A DNA stretch of 64,000 bases from UBA993 sp964485855 (GTDB lineage: Bacteria > Bacillota > Dethiobacteria > DTU022): the NCBI GenBank assembly GCA_964485855.1, contig CAZAKI010000002.1:1-64000 (forward strand), in the 5' to 3' direction. How positions within the stretch are numbered: position 1 is the stretch's first letter; every line of letters begins with the position of its first letter. Of the stretch, positions 8,649 through 15,825 are shown one piece after another. A program made the position numbers and the translations under genes. The notes below the pieces were generated by a model, which worked only from the letters and a program-made list of their open reading frames with translations, made no database searches and was not told the DNA's origin.

Positions 8649-8664
8649 TGATGAATATGTTAAA

Positions 8665-10365
8665 TTATCCTGCATCCCACTGACCTGCTTTGCGTAATTC
8701 TTCCACAATTTGTTCAGCGACAATGATTAATTCTTTTTTGTCCACCTTGGCAACTCTGGTCAAGGGAAAATCTTTATTTTCAGGCCATATTTCTACGTGC
8801 TGCGGACGTTTGTAAGAGGCGATACCCCGGCAGTGCTGCATGATTTCATCAACCGTCAGCGTTTCGCCTTTTTTCGGACGCACAAAGACAAAAATCCCTT
8901 CATCGAAAACAAGATGTTTTACACCGACCACATCAACTATGTCTACCTTGCGATGCGCGGCGATATAATCCTGGACCTCATCCGGGAAGACCTGGAAACC
9001 TTTCTGCTTGATCACAAATTTTTGGCGGCCTGCCAGGTAAAGGGCTTTGTAACTGCCCATATCTTTAAAGAAGCCCAGATCACCGGTATAGAGCCAGCCA
9101 TCTTTGCTGATAGCCTTGTTGGTTTCTTCCGGCATATTATAATAGCCCTGAAAAACAATGGGGCCACTGACACAAATTTCGCCGATTTCACCATCTGGGA
9201 GATCTTCGCCGGCATTGCCGTTTTCCTGGGTCGGTTTACGGATCGTCACCGGGGCTAAGTCTTCAAAAGTCATGCCTACCTGTCCGGCCATTTCCTCAAC
9301 AGATATTCCCTTTGGGGTGAAGGAATAAAAACCGGCAGTTTCGGTCATCCCAATTCCGGTTCCGAAATTAGGAGCCATCTTGGCCAGCTGGTTCAAAAAG
9401 ACAGTATCTACTGCTGAGCCGCCGTAGATGGCATAGTCCAGGCTGCTCAAATTATACTTTTCATATTCAGGTAAAGCCCATTCCAGCCGAAACTGGGTAG
9501 GAATTTGCCCGAATATGCCAACCTTCCATTTCTCAATTGCTTCAAGGGTAACTTTAGGATCGAAAATGCGCAGAATAACCGCCGTGCCTCCTAAATAGAG
9601 TGTGGTCATCAGCTGTTCGGTCACACAACCCACATGGCTCGGGGGTAGGTTAACCAGCATTACCATGTTACTGCCATCGAGTCCCACGCCCCTGTTTAGG
9701 ACTTCATTTTGAACGATAATATTTTCGTGGCACATTACTGCCGGTTTAGGCTCGCCGGTAGTGCCTGTAGTGAAAATAATCAGTGCCGGGGTTTTGGGAT
9801 CAACTTTCGCATAGGCTTTCTCCAGTTCTCGGCTAAAGATATTTTTTAGCTTTAAACCAATTAATTTGCCCTTGGCCATCAGATCGGTGATAGCAATGGC
9901 CCCGTCGATTAGCTCTCCCGGCTCGGGATTCGGGGTGAATTGGACCAGGTGTTCGACATAAGGACAGTTGTCACGGACAGCCTTGCCCATTTCGCGAAAG
10001 TCAATAAGCGGTGTTTTGCCTAAAAAGAAGAATGCTTTGGGCTTAATTTTATTTAAATCGCGCACTACTTCCATCTCTTTTAAACGAACATCCAGCGGTG
10101 CAATAATCGCTCCGATCTTGAAGCAGGCATACATCAGGAGAACATGTTCGGGTATCAAGACCAGCATGGTAGCAACCCGGTCGCCCTTTTTTATGCCCAT
10201 ATCCAGAAGGCGCAGGGCGAAATAATCAACCAGCGAAGTGAATTTCTTGTAAGTAATGGTTTTTTCATCTTCATGCTGGATCAGGGCGGGTTTGTCAGGC
10301 ATTTCCCTGGCCCATTTTTCTGGATAAGAGTTTAATAGCGGTAGCTTCCAACCGTTTTCACTCAA
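8665..10365 (-). CDS. AMP-forming acyl-CoA synthetase / acid-CoA ligase
   Basis: A 566-residue cytoplasmic enzyme of the ANL superfamily that activates a carboxylic acid to acyl-AMP and then acyl-CoA. Motifs are the P-loop IIFTTGTTGEPKPAV, GGSAVD, the adenine motif GIGMTETAG, YTGDLGFF, the hinge region GRQKFVIKQKGFQVFPDEV, and the catalytic lysine segment TRVAKVDKKE near the C-terminus. TTG 10365 is chosen as the start because GGAGGG lies six bases before it; a TTG 30 bases further upstream would place that ribosome site inside the gene. The MaoC-like gene lies upstream on the same strand. The acid substrate is not identifiable. Confidence 0.9.
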   Translation of the reverse strand: MSENGWKLPLLNSYPEKWAREMPDKPALIQHEDEKTITYKKFTSLVDYFALRLLDMGIKKGDRVATMLVLIPEHVLLMYACFKIGAIIAPLDVRLKEMEVVRDLNKIKPKAFFFLGKTPLIDFREMGKAVRDNCPYVEHLVQFTPNPEPGELIDGAIAITDLMAKGKLIGLKLKNIFSRELEKAYAKVDPKTPALIIFTTGTTGEPKPAVMCHENIIVQNEVLNRGVGLDGSNMVMLVNLPPSHVGCVTEQLMTTLYLGGTAVILRIFDPKVTLEAIEKWKVGIFGQIPTQFRLEWALPEYEKYNLSSLDYAIYGGSAVDTVFLNQLAKMAPNFGTGIGMTETAGFYSFTPKGISVEEMAGQVGMTFEDLAPVTIRKPTQENGNAGEDLPDGEIGEICVSGPIVFQGYYNMPEETNKAISKDGWLYTGDLGFFKDMGSYKALYLAGRQKFVIKQKGFQVFPDEVQDYIAAHRKVDIVDVVGVKHLVFDEGIFVFVRPKKGETLTVDEIMQHCRGIASYKRPQHVEIWPENKDFPLTRVAKVDKKELIIVAEQIVEELRKAGQWDAG

Positions 10366-10448
10366 AACTTTCCCTCCAATGCTTTTTTGTGCCAATTCAT
10401 CATAAAGCTTAATTCTACCCTGAGATTATTAATCCTGCTAGTTGATCT

Positions 10449-11327
10449 TCAATTCCCTGCCCGTAGGTATCCTTCGCTGACCGCTTCCTTTCCTTCACGG
10501 TTTAGAACTCTAAAATGCAATTCCCTGTATTCATTGGTTAAAACTCTGCTCAGCAGCTGGATTCGGATGAAACTGTCAGGCAGGACCATGGCGCGGAAGC
10601 GGCAGGCCAGGTGCTCGATCTTAGTCGGGTCGGATTGCAATTCACGGTTTACCATTTCCCGGATTGCACGGGCCAGGGTTCCAATTCCAAAATAGATGAT
10701 ATCCGGCAGACCCATGGCTTTGGCAAAAGCAGGAGAAGTGTGGATGGGAAATGGTACATTGGCACAACCCTCATAAAGATAGCAGGCTTCCCTCGGAATT
10801 GGAACAGATGATTCCCAAAGCGCTGCGCTGCCGGTTGCCGGAGTCGGGGGTGGGGTTGGTAAGCTGCCGGCAATTTGGCCGTGGTCGCTGCATTCAACAT
10901 CGCGCAGCATTCCGCCTAGATATTCGGTAAATACCGGTGTCCCTTGCCGATCGAATGCGGGGAGCCTGAAAATAATGTGAGTTCCTCTTTTTTCGGGCAG
11001 CACTGCAGCTATTTCACCTATAATCGTAAGCTGATCGCCAGGTTTCAAGAGACGGTTAATGATTAATTGCTCGGAGTAGTGAACCAGGCGGAAGATCATT
11101 TCGATGGGGAGCTCCAAGTCAATAAAGTCATAAATGTTCTGGATTAGAGGCCAGGTGATCGCAGCCCCTAAAGTTGGAGGACCGATCAATCCTTCATCTC
11201 TGGTGTCATCAAGATAACGGGGATTCGGATCAAAAACAGCGGCAGCATAGTTATTGATTTGACGCTGGGTTACTTCAACCTGAAAAGCTTTCATTTTACA
11301 GCCGACCAGATTAGAATTTATCTGCAT
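10449..11327 (-). CDS. Double-hotdog MaoC-like dehydratase (HTD2/FAS1-like type)
   Basis: About 292 residues with two hotdog folds. The N-terminal one matches the MaoC_dehydrat_N/FAS1-like type (AAVFDPNPRYLDD, GPPTLGAAI); the second carries FPIHTSPAFAKAMGLPDII, the hydratase motif region. Relatives hydrate or dehydrate acyl-CoA/ACP thioesters. In the second motif the histidine is kept, but the Asp and Asn of the classical D-x-N-P-x-H are not, as in HTD2-type members. The start is ATG 11327, eight bases after AAGAAAGGA; the upstream ATG 11351 has no ribosome site. It likely forms an operon with the acyl-CoA ligase downstream (84 bases). The reaction direction and substrate are unknown. Confidence 0.78.
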   Translation of the reverse strand: MQINSNLVGCKMKAFQVEVTQRQINNYAAAVFDPNPRYLDDTRDEGLIGPPTLGAAITWPLIQNIYDFIDLELPIEMIFRLVHYSEQLIINRLLKPGDQLTIIGEIAAVLPEKRGTHIIFRLPAFDRQGTPVFTEYLGGMLRDVECSDHGQIAGSLPTPPPTPATGSAALWESSVPIPREACYLYEGCANVPFPIHTSPAFAKAMGLPDIIYFGIGTLARAIREMVNRELQSDPTKIEHLACRFRAMVLPDSFIRIQLLSRVLTNEYRELHFRVLNREGKEAVSEGYLRAGN

Positions 11328-11575
11328 TGGGGTTTTCCTTTCTTTACGCATTGGTCTGGTACTACTGTAGATTTGCCTGATAATCCCTCATCTGGGCTCA
11401 TAGAGGCCTGTTTAAGACAATTTAGGGCGAATAACTAAGTTTTATGGTGCATTTAAGCCTAAGAGCACGCAGGATTAAGTTAATTGGCTTGTAGCATTAT
11501 TTCACAAGCATTAGCTGCTTTGCCTGAAAAAATAATATCATATAAAATATTACTAAAGAGGTTAAATATTTAAAA

Positions 11576-11633
11576 GGGCAATTATTTATGGCACTCCAAC
11601 TAAGGCTCCGATCAGGAGTCTAAATTAATGCCC
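11576..11633 (+). other. Structured non-coding element, possible leader RNA
   Basis: The pair GGGCA (11576) and TGCCC (11629) encloses a hairpin GGCTCC-gatca-GGAGTC (11604-11620). ATGGC at 11589 could compete for the same TGCC. The arrangement looks like a small leader RNA but matches no riboswitch class I can confirm. It is 25 bases before the small reading frame described next. Confidence 0.3.
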
Positions 11634-11658
11634 ATCAATTAATTTGAAAGGATGATGA

Positions 11659-11817
11659 ATTATCTTTGGTCTCAGTTTTCTTCCTTTGGTCTTAGTGATT
11701 ATTGGTTTTACTGTTTTTCCTTTATTGGGTGTGATTTATTTTCAGACCAATGGTTTAATCGGGGGCTTTGCCATTGGCCTGGTAATAGCCTTGGTTGTCA
11801 GCTCACTAAAAAAATAA
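11659..11817 (+). CDS. Candidate small hydrophobic protein with non-standard start, or frameshifted remnant
   Basis: This frame encodes 52 residues, IIFGLSFLPLVLVIIGF... ending SSLKK, with two clear membrane segments separated by YFQTNGLIGG. The frame has no ATG. GAAAGGA lies six bases before an ATT codon at 11659, so an ATT start is possible. The alternative ATGATG frame (11652) gives a Trp/Cys-rich sequence that does not look like a protein. A one-base insertion relative to an ancestral gene would also explain this. The function is unknown. Confidence 0.3.
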   Translation: MIFGLSFLPLVLVIIGFTVFPLLGVIYFQTNGLIGGFAIGLVIALVVSSLKK

Positions 11818-11849
11818 CTATTTTTTCGGTCTGCAGCATTAATTTACCA

Positions 11850-11938
11850 TAAAAAGCATATCACATTATAACCTGCCGGAGAATTCCGGCAGACGGTCGA
11901 AGTTTTCATTTTCAGTTATAATCGTGGTATGCTTTTTA
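11850..11938. repeat. Long imperfect inverted repeat with nested GC hairpin
   Basis: The left arm 11850-11872 and right arm 11915-11938 pair over 23 positions with one G-T pair and one bulged base. Between them lies a perfect 8-base-pair hairpin CTGCCGGA-gaat-TCCGGCAG (11873-11892). The right arm ends 21 bases before the nitroreductase start and contains TATAAT. It could be a MITE-like element, a bidirectional terminator or an operator; no target duplication is obvious. Confidence 0.65.
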
Positions 11939-11959
11939 CTTTAATAGAATCGGGGATAG

Positions 11960-12802
11960 ATGATGGACAAATGGTTTGAGGTCATCCAGGAGAGAAGTTC
12001 TGTTCGTAGTTATGCCGAAAAAGAAATTGAAGCCGATCTAAGGAAAATGATTGAGAAACTGGCCGGTGAATTTTCAAAGGCCGGACCTTTTGGGCATAAA
12101 GTCCGCTTCATAGTGCTCGACCTGCAGAACCTCGATGCTGACGAATTAAAATCCCTGGGCACTTACGGAGTGATCAAAGGAGCGCATCTTTTTATCCTGG
12201 GAGCAATTAGTGATCAGAGCATGGCGCTGGTTGATCTGGGTTATAACCTGGAAAAAATCATCCTGAACCTGACCAGGCGCGGATTGGGAACCTGCTGGTT
12301 GGGCGGAACCTTCAGGCGGGCGGCATTCGCCCAAACAATCAATCTGGCGAAACATGAGCTATTGCCAGCCATCACTCCGGTTGGTTACCCTGCCCTGGAA
12401 AAATCGGCAGCTGAACGAGTCCTGCGTTTTGGGGCAGGCTCTAATCGGCGCAAACCCTGGTCCGATCTATTTTTTAAAGGCAGTGCGCTGGAACCCCTTG
12501 ATGAGAAAGAAACCGGCGAGTACAGGGATGCTTTTGAAGCAGTCAGGCTAGGCCCGTCAGCATCAAACAAACAGCCCTGGCGCTTAGTGCAGGATAATGA
12601 GGGTTTAATCCATTTATTTCTAAAAGAAAACAAACTTTACAACCGGATGTTGGGCAAAATCAGGATCCAGCTGATCGATATGGGCATTGCATTGTGCCAT
12701 TTTGAGCTGGCAGCAAAAGATCGCGGCCTGCCGGGAAACTGGTCTGTCCAGGAGTGGAAGCCCCAAGTTAAGGGGCTGCAGTATATTGCTTCTTGGAGCT
12801 GA
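11960..12802 (+). CDS. Nitroreductase-family protein (TM1586-like, tandem half-domains)
   Basis: A 280-residue protein of the putative-nitroreductase TM1586 type, in which one chain holds two related half-domains. The N-terminal half opens with ERSSVRSYAEKEIE, the FMN-binding start of nitroreductases, followed by GAHLFILGAI and LGTCWLGGTFRR. The second half shows SASNKQPWRLV, the second flavin-phosphate contact typical of this group. It probably binds FMN and uses NAD(P)H; the substrate is unknown. Two adjacent ATGs (11960, 11963) are possible starts after GGGGA. It sits immediately after the long inverted repeat. Confidence 0.8.
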   Translation: MMDKWFEVIQERSSVRSYAEKEIEADLRKMIEKLAGEFSKAGPFGHKVRFIVLDLQNLDADELKSLGTYGVIKGAHLFILGAISDQSMALVDLGYNLEKIILNLTRRGLGTCWLGGTFRRAAFAQTINLAKHELLPAITPVGYPALEKSAAERVLRFGAGSNRRKPWSDLFFKGSALEPLDEKETGEYRDAFEAVRLGPSASNKQPWRLVQDNEGLIHLFLKENKLYNRMLGKIRIQLIDMGIALCHFELAAKDRGLPGNWSVQEWKPQVKGLQYIASWS

Positions 12803-12867
12803 AAACAAAAGACTGGAGCGAACATTTATCCTGGCAGCCGCTGTTTTTATGGAAAAGAGTCTAAAGC

Positions 12868-14253
12868 TTAAAGCATCTCGAAGCGGGCGGTAAAATGCCG
12901 CATGATTTCAGCTTGATAAGTAATTCTCATCCCTTTTATTGCTTCTTTTTGCTTGCTGATCTGCTCCAGGGTAGCGGCAACGAAGCGCATATGGCGATCA
13001 CTGTAGACCCGACGTGGGATGGCCAATCGGACCAGCTCCTGCTTCGGGTATACTTCTTCTCCAGTGACCTTGTCAAGATAACCAAAAACACAAGTTCCAA
13101 GCTCAATACTCCTGATTCCGCCAACCCGGTATAGTTCTATGGAAAGCGATTGAGCCGGAAGATTTGACTGTGGTATATGGGGTAAAAATTTAAGAGCATC
13201 GATAAAAACCCCATGACCGCCAATTGGCTGGATAATGGGAATGCCGGCAGCGTTTAGCAGATGGCCCAGGTAGTGAACCTGTCCGATCCGGTCTTCTAAA
13301 TAATCTTCTTCGAGTCCTTCATAAAGCCCTCTGGCTAAAGCTTCCAGGTCACGACCGGCGAGCCCTCCGTAGGTTCGAAAGCCTTCGTAACAGATCTGGA
13401 TCTGCACCGCTTTTTCATACCATTCCTCGTTATCCCGAAAGGCCAAAAACCCACCGATATTGACCAATGCATCTTTTTTGGAACTCATAGTGCAGCCATC
13501 GGCATAAGAAAACATTTCCCGGGCAATCTCTTTGATGGAATGGTTTTTATATTTGGGATCACGCTGTTTAATGAAGTAGCAGTTTTCGGCATAGCGGGCA
13601 GCATCCAGAAAAAGAGGGCGTTTGTATCTGTGGGCCAGGCCGGCAGCGTCACGAATGTTGTCCATTGATACCGGTTGCCCTCCGTTACTATTGCAGGTTA
13701 CAGTAATGATCACAAAGGGTATTTCCTCTGCGGAACTGTTTTTCAATTCTTTCTCCAGTTTTGCCAGGTCAATATTGCCTTTGAAAGGGTGGTCCGAAGC
13801 AGTTTCGAGGCCTTCTTCAATCACAAGGTTCACCGGCACTGCCTTGCGCATTCGAATGTGACCTTCGGTGGTGTCAAAGTGCATATTGCCAATGATGCGT
13901 TGTCCTTCGCTGACAAACATTGACATTAGAATATTTTCTGCAGCCCGCCCCTGGTGGGTTGGGACAACATACTGATAATTAAAAATATCCTGCAGGGCGT
14001 CACGCAGATTGAAGAAATTTTTACAACCGGCATAAGATTCATCGCCAAGCATCAGACCAGCCCACTGGTTTGCGCTCATGGCAGTGGTACCGCTGTCGGT
14101 CAACAGATCGATATAGACATCCTCGGCTTTTAGATTAAAAATGTTATAACCTGCTTCAACAATCAGGTTTTCACGGGTCTTTCGATCCCTGATCTTAATC
14201 GGTTCAATCATTTTTATGCGGTACGGTTCTGCATAAAGGTTCCTATCTCTCAA
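12868..14253 (-). CDS. tnaA: Tryptophanase (PLP beta-eliminating lyase)
   Basis: A 461-residue PLP enzyme splitting L-tryptophan into indole, pyruvate and ammonia. The fold is shared with tyrosine phenol-lyase, so specificity residues matter. Here Asp127 stands where tryptophanase has Asp137 (phenol-lyase Thr124), Ile383 and Leu385 replace phenol-lyase Met379 and Arg381, and His453 stands for tryptophanase His463 (phenol-lyase Phe448). All favour tryptophanase. The PLP lysine is K260 in MSSKKDAL. Other landmarks are DLLTDSGT, PTHQGR and SYADGCTMS. The TTG start 14253 has GGAGG eight bases upstream. I see no Trp-containing TnaC-like leader peptide, and the closest downstream gene is convergent, so no permease partner is adjacent. 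Confidence 0.92.
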   Translation of the reverse strand: MRDRNLYAEPYRIKMIEPIKIRDRKTRENLIVEAGYNIFNLKAEDVYIDLLTDSGTTAMSANQWAGLMLGDESYAGCKNFFNLRDALQDIFNYQYVVPTHQGRAAENILMSMFVSEGQRIIGNMHFDTTEGHIRMRKAVPVNLVIEEGLETASDHPFKGNIDLAKLEKELKNSSAEEIPFVIITVTCNSNGGQPVSMDNIRDAAGLAHRYKRPLFLDAARYAENCYFIKQRDPKYKNHSIKEIAREMFSYADGCTMSSKKDALVNIGGFLAFRDNEEWYEKAVQIQICYEGFRTYGGLAGRDLEALARGLYEGLEEDYLEDRIGQVHYLGHLLNAAGIPIIQPIGGHGVFIDALKFLPHIPQSNLPAQSLSIELYRVGGIRSIELGTCVFGYLDKVTGEEVYPKQELVRLAIPRRVYSDRHMRFVAATLEQISKQKEAIKGMRITYQAEIMRHFTARFEML

Positions 14254-14496
14254 GCCAACAACCTCCGTTCGGTATTATAATAGTTGATCTGACCTGCCTG
14301 TTTAGCTGAGATCATTCACTGTTGAAGTAGCTTGGTGTTGCACTTTTTTAATCATACCTGATTTTCAATGAAAAAAAAAGGCAACAACTTTCCTCTGCTA
14401 AACAGTAGTAACTGGTTAATTAATTTTTTTCCAAGAGGATTAGAAAGGCAAGATGTTGAAATAATCGATAGTAACGAACCTGTAGTTTAAAAGGTT

Positions 14497-15084
14497 GTGA
14501 TCTGCTTGAGAAAAAGTGTCTGGCGGCGTCTTTCAGAATGGCTATACCGAATGGTCAATCTGCCTGTTTTTATAGGTGCGATGGGGATTTTTGTCGTATT
14601 TGTAGTCTTTATTTTGCCGAAGATGGCCGGTCGGTTAAGGATGATCACCGGGGTGGAACGATCGCCTGATACTTCCTTGTTTTACAAGGCAACTGACCTC
14701 TATGCAATGGCTGAAGCTTATGGAGTCGAAGGCAGGGCTTATTATATCTATCAGCGTTTTACGTTTGATTTGATCTGGCCGGTGGTATACCTGCTGTTTT
14801 TTATAGCCCTGATTACTTATCTGTTGCGTTATCTGCCCGCTTCCAGCCGGTGGCGCTTACTGAACCTACTGCCCTTGGCAGCCTTTTGGTTTGACTTGCT
14901 GGAAAATAGCGGTGCTGCTTACCTGATGTACCGCTACCCGCTTCCTGTCCCGCCAGTTGCTACCCTGGTCCCTCTTTTTACCCTCTGTAAGTGGCTGTTG
15001 ATCGTTCTAAGCAGCCTGGCAGTGCTAGTTGCGGTGATCTTGCTGATAACCGGTAAGCGAGCAACTGGCGCAACTAATTTTTGA
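14497..15084 (+). CDS. Hypothetical four-helix membrane protein
   Basis: I do not recognise this 195-residue protein. It has about four predicted membrane segments (near residues 24-44, 90-108, 120-140 and 160-187) and a loop of about 45 residues after the first one (GVERSPDTSLFYKATDLYAMAEAYG), probably extracytoplasmic. The GTG start 14497 is close to AAAAGG; a TTG nine bases later is an alternative. It is followed by a phosphatidyltransferase gene, but the 76-base spacer contains a hairpin, so a shared job is uncertain. Confidence 0.7.
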   Translation: MICLRKSVWRRLSEWLYRMVNLPVFIGAMGIFVVFVVFILPKMAGRLRMITGVERSPDTSLFYKATDLYAMAEAYGVEGRAYYIYQRFTFDLIWPVVYLLFFIALITYLLRYLPASSRWRLLNLLPLAAFWFDLLENSGAAYLMYRYPLPVPPVATLVPLFTLCKWLLIVLSSLAVLVAVILLITGKRATGATNF

Positions 15085-15108
15085 AAATTTAAAATACCTA
15101 TAGCCCTG

Positions 15109-15170
15109 TAAACGCCAATATGCTATGATTAGCCATCTTACATTGGTGGGAGGAAAAATATTGGCGTTTA
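15109..15170 (+). promoter_or_regulatory. 13-bp inverted repeat that would sequester a TTG start codon
   Basis: TAAACGCCAATAT (15109-15121) is the perfect complement of ATATTGGCGTTTA (15158-15170), with GGGAGG in the loop. The right arm contains the predicted TTG start at 15161. Folding of the mRNA would close the start codon of the CDP-alcohol phosphatidyltransferase. Confidence 0.55.
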
Positions 15171-15733
15171 AACCGACTATTCCAAATCTGCTTTCGGTTT
15201 CTCGGATTATCCTGCTTCCCGGCCTTTTTATTTTACTGCATCTCGACCAGCACCTGCTATTCTTAATATTTTATATTTTAATTGGTTCAACTGACTATTT
15301 CGATGGTATTGCTGCCCGGAAGCTAAATCAGGTATCACATTATGGCAAGGAACTCGATTCACTGGCCGATCTCTTCTTCTACATATCGTCGGCCTACTTT
15401 CTTAATTATCTGCGTCCTGAAGTAGTTGCTGCCAATAAAACATACCTGATTGTCTTTTTCTTGCTGCTTGGATTCTCTTTTCTCCTATCGGGTCTTCTGT
15501 TCAAACGCCCAGTGATGATGCATACTTTTATCCTGCGCTGGAATGCAGTCATGGTTTTTCTAATTATTATCTGTACTTTTTTATTCGATGTAACATTGAT
15601 GACCAGGCTGACGCTATTAATCTATATTGTTGGTTTTACGGAAGAGATCCTGATCTTTCTCCTTTTCGGCAATGTTGATCCAGATACAAAATCGATTCTG
15701 CATCTTTATGCTGCGAAAGAAAAAACAGCTTAG
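15161..15733 (+). CDS. CDP-alcohol phosphatidyltransferase family protein
   Basis: A membrane enzyme of about 190 residues that transfers a phosphatidyl group from a CDP-lipid to an alcohol (such as glycerol-3-phosphate). The complete signature D-G-x2-A-R-x8-G-x3-D-x3-D is present in DGIAARKLNQVSHYGKELDS and the following LAD. The opening IPNLLSVSRIILLP is typical of PgsA-like enzymes. About five or six membrane segments are visible. The start is TTG 15161 with GGGAGG seven bases upstream; an ATG at 15125 lacks a ribosome site. Whether it makes phosphatidylglycerophosphate or another lipid cannot be decided. Confidence 0.87.
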   Translation: MAFKPTIPNLLSVSRIILLPGLFILLHLDQHLLFLIFYILIGSTDYFDGIAARKLNQVSHYGKELDSLADLFFYISSAYFLNYLRPEVVAANKTYLIVFFLLLGFSFLLSGLLFKRPVMMHTFILRWNAVMVFLIIICTFLFDVTLMTRLTLLIYIVGFTEEILIFLLFGNVDPDTKSILHLYAAKEKTA

Positions 15734-15749
15734 AAAATAGGTGAAGAAA

Positions 15750-15792
15750 AAGCCTTTGGAGCCGACTGTTTTATGATTGGCGCCAAAGGCTT
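15750..15792 (-). terminator. Terminator between convergent genes
   Basis: AAGCCTTTGG-A-GCC pairs with GGC-G-CCAAAGGCTT (one internal mismatch). On the minus strand the stem is followed by TTTTTC, so it mainly ends the permease transcript; it may act in both directions. Confidence 0.8.
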
Positions 15793-15825
15793 ATATTGCT
15801 TTTAGACTGAAATGCTGCTTACCGA

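Noticed and set aside
11576..11633. Fluoride (crcB) riboswitch
   Set aside because: The ATGGCA...TGCC pairing and inner hairpin superficially resemble it, but the pseudoknot strand and conserved core are not there, and the downstream gene is not CrcB.
12868..14253. Tyrosine phenol-lyase
   Set aside because: The diagnostic Thr124, Arg381 and Phe448 equivalents are Asp, Leu and His, the tryptophanase pattern.
14254..14496. Possible TnaC-like leader peptide upstream of tnaA
   Set aside because: The only short ATG frame on the minus strand (17 codons) has no tryptophan and a badly spaced ribosome site.
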